Of a stretch of DNA of 59,961 bases, positions 34,706 to 43,698 are shown piece after piece. The first letter of the stretch is position 1. Each line of letters opens with the position of its first letter. The notes under the pieces were generated by a model. The model did not search any database. It was not told the DNA's origin and saw only the letters and a program-made list of their open reading frames with translations. The DNA is from Acidimicrobiales bacterium (lineage in GTDB: Bacteria; Actinomycetota; Acidimicrobiia; Acidimicrobiales; Poriferisodalaceae). The translations under genes were made by a program, and so were the position numbers. The stretch spans positions 1-59,961 of the forward strand of contig JASLTG010000018.1 of the NCBI GenBank assembly GCA_030743005.1, read 5' to 3'.

Positions 34706-35506
34706 ATGTCCGACGAACTTTCACGAAACGCAGACGTTCGCACACTCACCGAATGGATTGACGAGAGTGAACGAATCACCGTACTCACAGGGGCAGGAAT
34801 TTCTACCGACTCTGGAATCCCAGACTTTCGAGGACCAAACGGGATATGGACCAAAAATCCGAAAGCTGAAAAAGCATCCAATATTCAGAACTTCATAGCG
34901 GACCCAGAGGTTCGAAAGGCCTCTTGGCGGGATCGCCTCGACAACAGAGCTTGGTCAGCTGACCCAAATGACGGACACAGAGCCCTGGTCCAACTGGAAA
35001 AAAGAAACAAACTCGTCGCCCTCCTTACCCAAAATGTTGACGGCCTCCATCACGCAGCCGGCTCGTCATCGGCGAAGGTTATAGAAGTTCACGGAACCCT
35101 AAGAGAAGTTGCATGCCTTGAGTGCGACTACCGCGATGACATGCAAATAGCTCTGAACCGAGTTCGACAAGGCGAAGATGACCTTGACTGCCCCGACTGC
35201 GGCGGCATCCTGAAAAGCGCCACCATCTCCTTTGGACAGTCCCTCGTTCAAAGAGACCTACTCAAAGCCGAAGCTGCCGCACAAAACTGTGACCTCATGA
35301 TCGCAATTGGAACAACGTTGGCCGTCTACCCGATAGCAGCGGTAGTTCCCGCTGCTCAACGAGTCGGAGCAAAAATAGCCATCATTAACGCCGAACCAAC
35401 CGAAATGGACCATCTAGCGGACCTACTAATTCGCGAATCAATTAGCGAAGTGCTTCCGATAGTTGTCCATGGAGCCAAGAACCTCACTGACGGAGAAGCC
35501 GAGTAG
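34706..35506 (+). CDS. NAD-dependent protein deacetylase (Sir2 family)
   Basis: Sirtuin of 266 residues with GAGISTDSGIPDFRG (29-43), QNVDGLHHAAG, catalytic H129 in VHG and a zinc site of C137, C140, C162 and C165. All catalytic and metal residues are present, so lysine deacylation with NAD is expected. Its substrates are unknown. It lies in the plus-strand housekeeping run between pepA and the rhodanese-ThiF gene. Confidence 0.9.
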   Translation: MSDELSRNADVRTLTEWIDESERITVLTGAGISTDSGIPDFRGPNGIWTKNPKAEKASNIQNFIADPEVRKASWRDRLDNRAWSADPNDGHRALVQLEKRNKLVALLTQNVDGLHHAAGSSSAKVIEVHGTLREVACLECDYRDDMQIALNRVRQGEDDLDCPDCGGILKSATISFGQSLVQRDLLKAEAAAQNCDLMIAIGTTLAVYPIAAVVPAAQRVGAKIAIINAEPTEMDHLADLLIRESISEVLPIVVHGAKNLTDGEAE

Positions 35507-35586
35507 CTGCGGAAATAGCCACTGAGGACACAACCGGTAGAATTGGCAACGTGAAGCATCACTCCCGGTGTGCAAACAGGAATTAA

Positions 35587-36750
35587 TTGATGACCAGCTA
35601 CGGCGATCTCCTAGCGGCGACGAAACAACACATAGTCGAAGTTGACACCGCCACAGCCGCGCAGCTCATCGAAGATGATCACATAACACTTGACGTCCGC
35701 GAACCTGAAGAGTTCGATCAAGGCGCTCTTTCCGCGGCAATACACATTCCACGCGGTCACCTTGAAAGCCAAATCGAACAAAGGCTCCCCGAACGCGACA
35801 CCAAAATCGTTGTCTACTGCGCCGCAGGTGCCCGTTCCGCTTTCGCGGCTAAAACCCTCAACGAACTTGGCTACAGCCAAGTGGTTTCAATGGATGGAGG
35901 GTTCACAAAATGGAAGTCCGAAGGCCGGGCGTGGGAAATGCCCGAAACCCTCACAGCCCATCAACGAAACCGTTACCAACGACACCTCCTTCTCCCAGAA
36001 ATAGGAGAACAAGGCCAACAACAACTATTCGAAGCGAAGGTGCTGCTCCTCGGAGCAGGAGGTCTAGGGTCACCAGCCGCCATGTACCTGGCCGCAGCAG
36101 GAGTTGGAACACTAGGCATCATCGACATGGACATCGTTGATGAATCGAACCTCCAACGCCAAGTGATTCACGACACAGGGCGTGTGGGTCAGTCAAAAGT
36201 AGAGTCAGCAAGACAGACGATTGGAGCCCTCAACCCAGACGTCAACGTCAAAACCTATGACACACGCCTCAACGCCGACAACGTACTTGACCTCCTATCG
36301 GACTGGGACGTGGTCGTCGACGGAGCCGACAATTTCCCCAGCAGGTACCTGCTCAACGATGCCTCCGTCAAACTTGGCATACCGGTTATCCACGGGTCAA
36401 TCTTCAGATTCGAAGGCCAAGTAACAGTGTTCGACCCCACCAAAGGCCCGACTTATCGTGACTACGTGCCGATACCACCTCCGCCCGAACTAGCGCCATC
36501 CTGCGCCGAAGCTGGAGTGCTGGGCGTACTCCCAGGGATCATAGGAACTCTCCAAGCTCTGGAAACAATAAAAGTCCTCCTTGACCTAGGAGACCCACTC
36601 ATAGGAAGACTCCTAGCCTTCGACGCCTTAGAAATGACTTTCCGCGAATACAAACTCCACCCCGACGCAGAAAATCAGATCACATACGACAATCGTGACC
36701 GCATCAAAATCGTCGAATACGACCAACACTGTTCGCCGACACTCGCTTGA
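35587..36750 (+). CDS. rhodanese-ThiF/MoeB sulfur-carrier adenylyltransferase (N-terminal rhodanese)
   Basis: Residues about 15-120 are a rhodanese domain (LDVREPEEFDQG, active-site YCAAGARSAFAAK). Residues 130-387 are an E1-like adenylyltransferase (RYQRHLLLPEIGEQGQ, LLLGAGGLGSPAAMYLAAAG, PSCAEAGVLGVLPG). The order is reversed relative to most MoeZ proteins, where rhodanese is C-terminal. The zinc CxxC pair is absent (YRDYVPIPP in its place), as in actinobacterial MoeZ. It would activate a sulfur carrier in thiamine, molybdopterin or cysteine formation. No carrier gene is adjacent. Confidence 0.85.
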   Translation: MMTSYGDLLAATKQHIVEVDTATAAQLIEDDHITLDVREPEEFDQGALSAAIHIPRGHLESQIEQRLPERDTKIVVYCAAGARSAFAAKTLNELGYSQVVSMDGGFTKWKSEGRAWEMPETLTAHQRNRYQRHLLLPEIGEQGQQQLFEAKVLLLGAGGLGSPAAMYLAAAGVGTLGIIDMDIVDESNLQRQVIHDTGRVGQSKVESARQTIGALNPDVNVKTYDTRLNADNVLDLLSDWDVVVDGADNFPSRYLLNDASVKLGIPVIHGSIFRFEGQVTVFDPTKGPTYRDYVPIPPPPELAPSCAEAGVLGVLPGIIGTLQALETIKVLLDLGDPLIGRLLAFDALEMTFREYKLHPDAENQITYDNRDRIKIVEYDQHCSPTLA

Positions 36751-36813
36751 ACCCGACTTTTCGGCATAGGGACCTGAAAAGGCGACTCCGAACTCGCAGC
36801 CTAAACTTCTGAC

Positions 36814-38181
36814 ATGGCAAACAAGCGGGTCGTAGTTATAGGTGGTGGCCCAGCAGGACACGATGCTGCAACCTCAGCAGCAAGATTTGGCGCTGATGTC
36901 ACGCTCATCGAACGCGACATTGTCGGCGGAGCAGCCCACCTTCGCGATTGCGTGCCATCGAAATCTATGATCGCCACCGGCGCAGCACTCTCCTTCGCTC
37001 GGCGTATAGACGGCATGGGCCTAGCCAACGTCGAAACCGATGTCGACGCCGAACACCTCCGCGCTCGTATCCAAGGAATAGAACAACGCCTTGAACAATC
37101 GGTAACCCAGCTCCTGACGAGCCAGGGCGTCACGATACACAGAGGCACTGGTCGGCTTCTCGGACCCAACGAAGTATGCGCAGATACCGCCGACGGCTCT
37201 ATCGAACTCACAGCGGACGCAATAGTGCTCGCAACAGGCAGCCGACCCCGCATCCCCGAATGGGCGTCAATAGACCACGAGAGAGTCTTAACCACCCGCG
37301 ACGCATACCCACCAGCCGAACTACCCGAACACCTCATAGTTGTTGGATCAGGCGTCACAGGCGTCGAATTTGTTCACATGTTCGCATCACTTGGCTCTGA
37401 CGTCACACTAATTGTCAGTCGTCAGCAAGTACTTCCCCAAAAAGACCCAGAAGCAGCAGCCTTACTCGAACAAAACTTCCTTGATCGAGGAGTCCAACTG
37501 TTCAAAGGAGCACGAGCAACCGAAATTTTGCGAAACGGAGCAACAGTCACAGTCCATTGCTCCGATGGAAGAACAGCAGAAGGAACACATGCTGTCCTAG
37601 CAATCGGATCCGACCCCAACAGCCAAGAACTAGGTCTAGAAAACACCGAAGTAGTAGTAGACGAATCTGGTTACATCGAGGTCGACCACAACCTCAGATC
37701 CTCAGTCCCATCTATCTACGCCGCCGGTGACTTATCAGGAAAACTCCCACTTTCGTCAGTCGCCGCGATGCAGGGCCGAAAAATAGCCGAACACATCATG
37801 GGGCTACATGAAGGCCGCGAACACAGACACCTTGACTACGACAAAGCAGCATCAGCCATCTTCACTGAACCCGAAATAGCTGACGTAGGACTCGCCGAAG
37901 CTGAAGCGTTCGCCACAGGGCGAAAGATCCGAGTAACAAAAGTCCCGTTCTCATCAAACGCCAAAGCCCTCATAAACAACGACCCCTTAGGTTTCGTGAA
38001 GATAGTTTCCGATCCCAACACCGGTCACGTCCTCGGCGGATCGATCGTCGGTCAACACGCAGCCGAACTCATCTCAGTCGTAGCCCTAGCAGTCAGCGCC
38101 AACCTCAAGGTACAGGACATTCACGAAAGCCTTTTTGTCTACCCCACCCTCAGTGAAGCCCTCTCAGAGGCAGCGGAGTGA
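36814..38181 (+). CDS. NAD(P)H-quinone reductase of the LpdA-like (Rv3303c) type
   Basis: The 455-residue flavoprotein has FAD-binding VVVIGGGPAGHDAAT and NAD-binding VVGSGVTGVEFVHMF. Two redox features of true lipoamide dehydrogenases are changed: the first active cysteine is A41 (GGAAHLRDC46), and the C-terminal histidine of HPT is tyrosine (YPTLSEALSEA). This fits the mycobacterial LpdA-like quinone reductases rather than an E3 enzyme. Its end overlaps the rmlD start by four bases. Confidence 0.82.
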   Translation: MANKRVVVIGGGPAGHDAATSAARFGADVTLIERDIVGGAAHLRDCVPSKSMIATGAALSFARRIDGMGLANVETDVDAEHLRARIQGIEQRLEQSVTQLLTSQGVTIHRGTGRLLGPNEVCADTADGSIELTADAIVLATGSRPRIPEWASIDHERVLTTRDAYPPAELPEHLIVVGSGVTGVEFVHMFASLGSDVTLIVSRQQVLPQKDPEAAALLEQNFLDRGVQLFKGARATEILRNGATVTVHCSDGRTAEGTHAVLAIGSDPNSQELGLENTEVVVDESGYIEVDHNLRSSVPSIYAAGDLSGKLPLSSVAAMQGRKIAEHIMGLHEGREHRHLDYDKAASAIFTEPEIADVGLAEAEAFATGRKIRVTKVPFSSNAKALINNDPLGFVKIVSDPNTGHVLGGSIVGQHAAELISVVALAVSANLKVQDIHESLFVYPTLSEALSEAAE

Positions 38182-39029
38182 CTACCAGACACAAGGTGCT
38201 AATCACCGGCGGAAATGGCCAGCTATCCGCGGACCTTGCTCAAGTATTCGACAGCCCCGACACAGTTGTTCTCAACCGTGAAGCCCTAGACATATCCCGA
38301 CCCCAAGAAGTCCAAGCAGCGCTTCTCCACTACAAACCCGCCGTCGTAATCAACACAGCAGCACTCACAGACGTAGACGGATGCCAACACAATGCTGAAC
38401 AAGCAAGGTCAATTAACTCTCACGGACCAAAAAATCTGGTGGCAGCAGCCGAATTGGCGGGAAGTCGCATCGTTCAAATATCAACCGACTATGTGTTTGA
38501 CGGCACCCTCGACCGCCCCTACGTCGAATCTGATGAAACCAACCCACAGTCAATCTATGGTCAAACAAAACTCGAAGGCGAACGAGCGATGCGAGACGAA
38601 GACCTCATCGTGCGCACATCCTGGCTATGTGGCATCCATGGATCAAACATCCTCAAAACAATCGTTCACCTAGCGCAAACAGACACAGCCATGAGCTTCG
38701 TCAACGATCAGATCGGCCACCCATCATTCACCAACGACATTGCCGACACCATTCAACAACTGGTCGCACTCCAAGCCCACGGCGTTTTCCACGTCACGAA
38801 CCAAGGACCCGTTAGCTGGCACGAGTTCGCGCAGACAATCCTCAACCTCATGGGACGTTCACCGAGTCAACTAAGCGCAATAACTACAGAACAGCTAGAC
38901 CCACCACGCCCAGCCCCCCGCCCAGCAAACTCAGTTCTCAACAACGAAGCCTTGACAAAAGCAGGGCTACAACCACCACCAGACTTTCGCGAAACCCTCC
39001 CGCAACTTCTGGAGGTCCTCTGTGGATGA
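38178..39029 (+). CDS. rmlD: dTDP-4-dehydrorhamnose reductase
   Basis: The 283-residue short-chain reductase catalyses the last step of dTDP-rhamnose synthesis. The dinucleotide-binding ITGGNGQLSADL, TDYVFDG, and the catalytic YGQTKLEGE (YxxxK) are present, as is the SWLCGIHG segment. GTG start within the preceding stop. It opens a polysaccharide run through to the LCP gene, with the next gene overlapping by eight bases. Confidence 0.92.
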   Translation: MTTRHKVLITGGNGQLSADLAQVFDSPDTVVLNREALDISRPQEVQAALLHYKPAVVINTAALTDVDGCQHNAEQARSINSHGPKNLVAAAELAGSRIVQISTDYVFDGTLDRPYVESDETNPQSIYGQTKLEGERAMRDEDLIVRTSWLCGIHGSNILKTIVHLAQTDTAMSFVNDQIGHPSFTNDIADTIQQLVALQAHGVFHVTNQGPVSWHEFAQTILNLMGRSPSQLSAITTEQLDPPRPAPRPANSVLNNEALTKAGLQPPPDFRETLPQLLEVLCG

Positions 39030-39639
39030 TCAACTACAAATCGTCATCAGACCACATGACGACCAACCAACCAACCAAGTACTCGCAGTCGGCGCAGTCC
39101 TAGCGCTCCAATGGGCGGCACCCTATGTCCACACCACAATGGGTAGCGACGGCCAATTTGTCACCGAACCCGAAATCGAAGCTATAGGAGGGCTACTGCG
39201 GCTTGATCCAGAAAGAACTGAACGGCTACGAGCTGCAGGACGCGAAGTCGTACACGACGGCGAATCCGAAATACATATAGTCGAAGATCAGCAAGGCAAC
39301 TGGAACATCCCCACTCAGATCGACCGTTGGTGGGCAACAGGAGTAGCACTCGCCGCGACTTCGTTCACAGCGGCCACACCAACAGGCATCGCAATAGCCG
39401 AAACCCTCGCCATCTCAAACCGAGATGAACAGCGAGCCATCGAACTACTCGAACACTCTCAAGACTGGGCGTTACAACAAATCGATGAAGCACTGCGCGT
39501 CATCGCTGACCACAACCCCCGACTCTTAGCAAACGTACTGTTATCACTCAGCACCAAAGTGGAAACACTCACCGACACACACGCTCTGCTAAGAGCTCGA
39601 TACCAAGCCGACATCGAAACCATCGGCGAACACCTATGA
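39022..39639 (+). CDS. hypothetical protein in a glycan operon
   Basis: A 205-residue protein starting at GTG, with GGAGG about 10 bases upstream, overlapping rmlD by eight bases and the next GT2 gene by four. It is soluble, with an acidic and helical C-terminal half (DWALQQIDEALRVIADHN). No recognised motif. The tight overlaps on both sides indicate co-translation with sugar synthesis and transfer genes, so a role in glycan assembly or regulation is likely but inferred. Confidence 0.6.
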   Translation: MDDQLQIVIRPHDDQPTNQVLAVGAVLALQWAAPYVHTTMGSDGQFVTEPEIEAIGGLLRLDPERTERLRAAGREVVHDGESEIHIVEDQQGNWNIPTQIDRWWATGVALAATSFTAATPTGIAIAETLAISNRDEQRAIELLEHSQDWALQQIDEALRVIADHNPRLLANVLLSLSTKVETLTDTHALLRARYQADIETIGEHL

Positions 39640-40691
39640 CACAACCACCCCGGGCAACGCTGATCATTGTCGCATACGGGCGTCACGCCCTAGCAGCTGC
39701 TCTCCTCGACTCCATAGCAGAGCACACACCAGAACCACACGAAATAGTGGTAGTAGATAACGCCTCACCAGATTCAACTGCTGCTCTTCTTCAAAAACAC
39801 CCATCACAACCACGCGTTATCGAAGCGCCCCGAAACCTCGGATACGGCGGAGGCGTCAACCTTGGCATCCGAGAAGCAACAGCTGAGGTGACCGTAATAA
39901 TGAACTCAGACTTGCAAGTCACATCCAACTGGCTGCCGCCATTGTTGACGGCGATCGAAACGAGAGCGGCAACGATCGCCGCACCCCTCTACCTCGACAC
40001 GAACGGCAACGTCATAGAAAGTGGTGCCTGCATAACCGCTGACGGTCATATCCACAACTCACAAATGCCCGATAGCGGACTCAAACCCGTAGACCACGTA
40101 TCGGCAGCATGCTGGGCGTTTGAAAAGCAATGGTTCGAATCGGTAGGAGGCTTTGACCCCGCATATGGCCTCGGCTATTACGAGGACGTCGATCTAGTCA
40201 ATGTTGCACGGTCACACAACAACAGAGTTGTCGTGGTCAACGACTCAAAAATCATCCACCACACAGGCGGCACTTTCAGCTCGCTAGCCTCCCAACATCT
40301 ATCTCACCGCAACCACGCCCGAAGCGAAACACGCTGGCATTGGATGTACAGAGGAACCGCGAAAACACCATGGGAAGGCGAAACCGCAGTCACTCACGGC
40401 CGCGTCGCCGTCATAGGCCACCACCCAGACATCGTGAGCGAACTACGAGAACAAAATATTTCCGTAGTCACCCTCGACGACGTCAACGCGCTCCGCCAAC
40501 GAGCACACCGCGATGATGTCGTCGTGACACAAGACGAACACACACAGGCCCAACAAATAGCCCCCAGAGCTCAAATCACCGACCCACAGGGCCTTCCAGA
40601 GGCCCTGAAACGTGTCGGAATCATTTCCAGTTCGACCCCTCCCAGATCACGCTTTCACGCAATAACAGCCACTCGATCACGAAGATGGTGA
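39636..40691 (+). CDS. GT2 family glycosyltransferase (rhamnosyltransferase-like) with C-terminal extension
   Basis: The first ~235 residues are a GT-A domain with LIIVAYGRHALAAALLDSI, VVVDNASPDSTAALL, the MNSDLQV acceptor/metal motif and GYYEDVDLVNVAR. This pattern is that of rhamnosyl and galactofuranosyl transferases. Residues ~245-351 form an extra domain (RVAVIGHHPDIVSELREQNI) I do not recognise. The stop lies five bases before the coiled-coil gene. Confidence 0.83.
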   Translation: MTQPPRATLIIVAYGRHALAAALLDSIAEHTPEPHEIVVVDNASPDSTAALLQKHPSQPRVIEAPRNLGYGGGVNLGIREATAEVTVIMNSDLQVTSNWLPPLLTAIETRAATIAAPLYLDTNGNVIESGACITADGHIHNSQMPDSGLKPVDHVSAACWAFEKQWFESVGGFDPAYGLGYYEDVDLVNVARSHNNRVVVVNDSKIIHHTGGTFSSLASQHLSHRNHARSETRWHWMYRGTAKTPWEGETAVTHGRVAVIGHHPDIVSELREQNISVVTLDDVNALRQRAHRDDVVVTQDEHTQAQQIAPRAQITDPQGLPEALKRVGIISSSTPPRSRFHAITATRSRRW

Positions 40692-40695
40692 ACAC

Positions 40696-41058
40696 ATGAC
40701 AGACGACCACTTGCTGCATCAAGCATCCGCCCACCTGCGCACAGCACGACAGCTTGGAACTGAAGCCAGCTCCAAGAAACGCCCATTTGGTATCGGATCA
40801 CCAAAAGTCGCCGCGACAATCGACCGCATAGGCGACGAACTAGCCGCCGCCATTGACTTGATAGCCACCGCAGTCGCAAACGAAGCAGATCGAACAAATC
40901 AACTCGACCAAGCAGTCACCCGCCTAGAACTCATAACCGCAGGAGACGAACAACTCATCGACGACCTTGCTGCAGCTATCGAGACCGCTCAAATAGAACT
41001 GGTTCGCCTAGAGCGCCAACACGACTTACTCCGTTCACGACTTGAATCGACCGACTAA
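40696..41058 (+). CDS. hypothetical small coiled-coil protein
   Basis: 120 residues, almost entirely helical, with heptad-like leucine and alanine spacing (DLIATAVANEADRTNQLDQAV, AAIETAQIELVRLERQHDLL). Probably a coiled-coil dimer. It is tightly packed between two glycan genes (5 and 2 bases), so it may be a structural partner of a transferase. No family recognised. Confidence 0.55.
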   Translation: MTDDHLLHQASAHLRTARQLGTEASSKKRPFGIGSPKVAATIDRIGDELAAAIDLIATAVANEADRTNQLDQAVTRLELITAGDEQLIDDLAAAIETAQIELVRLERQHDLLRSRLESTD

Positions 41059-41060
41059 CA

Positions 41061-41987
41061 ATGCGGATAGGAGTAGCTTCCGGCAGATATGCGACACAGA
41101 TTCACAGAGCGCTTTCACAGCGAATCGGAATAGAAGCCGACATCGTTCCACCTGACGCCGACGCCAAGACATACGACCTAATCCTCGCCGTCGACGACGA
41201 GATCGTCCCCACAGGAACAGAAACTCGCCGATACATCACCCACCACGCAACACAAGCATCCGAATGGAACGTAGTTGCGGGACGGTACTTGTTGGCAACC
41301 GCCACAGAAAAAGGAACCAAAAATGCCGTAGCGGTTCCACTCCCACTCACAACACTCCCTTCGGTCAGACCGTCCGAAACAGGGGTTGCACTACTTCAAA
41401 GCGAACAGACAGAAGACTTAACCGCAACCCTCACCACAGCAGGTCATCAAGTGCTCGACATCGATGACCCACAAGTCGGGATAGTCATAGATTCCGCAAC
41501 CTTGACAAGCGAGATTGAGCCATTACGCAAAGCAATGAGCGAAGAAAAAATAGTTATAGCCATGCTCAGCAACCCAGCCGCAACCGACACAATTCACCAC
41601 AAAAGCGACGGCTACCTCGTTTCGGGATACGACGAACTATTAGCTGCAGTTCAAGAACTAACCACCAACGACTTCGAAAGACAACGGATTGGCTTCGAGG
41701 CACGAAGAACCATCGCCACAACTAACTGGTCGAGGGTAACGAGAGCACTCCTCCTCAACGACAGAAAAGGAATACCTGACCTTGAACAGTTCAGCTACCT
41801 CCCGGCACGCAAACGATGGAAAGACCGACTAGGACATGCACACAAATGGCACTCTGCCCACTACATCAACGGCAGCTACCTAGAGTTTGACGGTCAAACC
41901 GTAGACGTAAGCAACCTGAGCCAATTACGAAAAATGAGCATTGCGGTGGCTGTAGGCCGACGCGACCCATGCACTAACGATTCCTAG
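41061..41987 (+). CDS. GT4-like protein, possibly degenerate
   Basis: The 308-residue protein ends with DGYLVSGYDELLAAVQELTTN and FEARRTIATTNWSRVTRALL, the usual end of GT-B (GT4) transferases. The N-terminal lobe (RIGVASGRYATQIHRALSQ) is short, and the usual EGFGLP donor motif is missing, so activity is doubtful. The extra C-end (WHSAHYINGSYLEFDG) is unlike GT4 proteins. It precedes the LCP gene by 16 bases. Confidence 0.55.
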   Translation: MRIGVASGRYATQIHRALSQRIGIEADIVPPDADAKTYDLILAVDDEIVPTGTETRRYITHHATQASEWNVVAGRYLLATATEKGTKNAVAVPLPLTTLPSVRPSETGVALLQSEQTEDLTATLTTAGHQVLDIDDPQVGIVIDSATLTSEIEPLRKAMSEEKIVIAMLSNPAATDTIHHKSDGYLVSGYDELLAAVQELTTNDFERQRIGFEARRTIATTNWSRVTRALLLNDRKGIPDLEQFSYLPARKRWKDRLGHAHKWHSAHYINGSYLEFDGQTVDVSNLSQLRKMSIAVAVGRRDPCTNDS

Positions 41988-42003
41988 GGTACGTTCGCTG
42001 ATC

Positions 42004-43560
42004 ATGTCCCGAGACCGCCCACGTCGCAACCGTCGGTTAAGCGAAAAGCTGCTACTCACAGCTATCGGAACAGCAACGGGAATAGGATTCATCGCCACCT
42101 TCGTCCTGGGATACGCAGTATGGCGCTTAGACCAAGTCCAACGATTCGAGGTACATGATGTCCTCACCGCACCCGTACAAGAACCGATAACCGCTTCAGA
42201 CCTGCTCAATCTCAGCACCATCAGCGTTAAAGATTTAGACAAAAACTCCGAAGATAGAACAGTCGAAATTATCCTCCCCCCGACCATCGGTGAGCCACAA
42301 GTTACCGGCGAACCCGACGCCGAAAACTACCTACTCGTGGGTTCAGACAGCGCTGAAGGCATTTCATCCAACGATGCCATCATGACTGGTCGAAGTGCCT
42401 CTGCGGCCAATCATCTGGCCGACACGATCATGGTTCTACGGCTCCGCAAAGACGGCACCGCAGCAGTTGTGTCGATTCCGCGCGACCTACTCGTACCGAT
42501 AGCCAGCACCGACTCAATCGCCAAAATTAATAGCGCATACAACCTTGATTCCTCCCCACAGACGAGGGCAGCACGACTTATCGAAACAGTCGAAAACCAT
42601 TTGGGTATCGGACTCCAACACTTTGTAGAAGTCGACCTTGACGGTTTCCGACGTTTAGTCGATGCCATTGGTGGCGTCTCAATCTGTTTCAACCGACCTA
42701 CCCGAGACAGGACAGTCCAGGACAGTGGTGACCCCACCGAGGGAGGCACTGGCTTCACAGTGGGGAAAGGGTGGACCCACCTCAACGGAAACACAGCGCT
42801 CGCTTTTGTGCGAAGTCGACGACTCCTGGTGCAACAGCAAGATGGAGAATGGGTGAGACTCGGAGTTTGGAATGATCTCGAACGAAACAGTCGACAACAG
42901 AGGTTCATCTTCGAAGCCCTAGACCAGGCGTTGGGACGCGCGACAGGTAATCCTCGGACTCTCCAACGACTCCTAGATATTGTTGCCACTGACCTGCGCA
43001 CATCTAACACACTGAGTGTTTTCGACGATGGGCTGGAATTAGCTCGACGGTTCAAAGGCTTAAATGTTGATAGCGACCTCGAACGCTACGCGCTCCAACT
43101 TGTTGACATAACAGTTAACAATCAGGCTGGACTGGAGCTAGTAGATAACGAACACAATCAACGGGTCATGGATATCTTCCGAGGCATCGGCTGGGATGAC
43201 GTCATTGAACAACGAGTCCAAGTAGTAGTGGAAGGCCCATCAGCTTTACCCGTAGCGTCACGACTCAGAGGCGCTCGCTTCAAAGCAACACACCAACCAA
43301 GTGACGCCTACACCACTAACAGAATCAGATATGGAGTAGGGGGAGACAAAGCAGCTGTGCTGTTAGCAGCTCGACTGAAGCAAACCGTAGAAATGCTTCC
43401 CGACCCTTCTCTTTCGGGCAACCAAATACGACTCGAACTCTCATCCGAACCGCCTTCAGTGATACTTGGTTACAGAGCAGTTGAACCGCCAACGGCCCTA
43501 GCCACCAGCACCGCTCAGAAAATTCCGCCACCTCCCCAAACACTGGGTGTATGCGGCTGA
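42004..43560 (+). CDS. LytR-CpsA-Psr family cell-wall glycopolymer ligase
   Basis: A 518-residue protein with a basic N-end, one membrane segment (LLTAIGTATGIGFIATFVLGYAVW), and an extracellular LCP domain: NYLLVGSD, ADTIMVLRL, VSIPRDLLVPI, NSAYN and ALAFVRSRR. A C-terminal LytR_C-like region follows from about residue 390 (RVQVVVEGPSA). LCP enzymes transfer lipid-linked glycopolymers to peptidoglycan. It follows the GT and rmlD run, and is the natural last step for the exported polymer. Confidence 0.9.
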   Translation: MSRDRPRRNRRLSEKLLLTAIGTATGIGFIATFVLGYAVWRLDQVQRFEVHDVLTAPVQEPITASDLLNLSTISVKDLDKNSEDRTVEIILPPTIGEPQVTGEPDAENYLLVGSDSAEGISSNDAIMTGRSASAANHLADTIMVLRLRKDGTAAVVSIPRDLLVPIASTDSIAKINSAYNLDSSPQTRAARLIETVENHLGIGLQHFVEVDLDGFRRLVDAIGGVSICFNRPTRDRTVQDSGDPTEGGTGFTVGKGWTHLNGNTALAFVRSRRLLVQQQDGEWVRLGVWNDLERNSRQQRFIFEALDQALGRATGNPRTLQRLLDIVATDLRTSNTLSVFDDGLELARRFKGLNVDSDLERYALQLVDITVNNQAGLELVDNEHNQRVMDIFRGIGWDDVIEQRVQVVVEGPSALPVASRLRGARFKATHQPSDAYTTNRIRYGVGGDKAAVLLAARLKQTVEMLPDPSLSGNQIRLELSSEPPSVILGYRAVEPPTALATSTAQKIPPPPQTLGVCG

Positions 43561-43698
43561 TAATAAAAACCTGCCGTTGACGAAACCCAAAGAAACCAGT
43601 GAAACAAAGCCCGCGAAGGCGAAACGGCGCGAGGTCGTTAGCATCGCGTATGTGACTAAGTTCGAACGTCTCTCATATCGCTATCTGAAGGTGAACAA

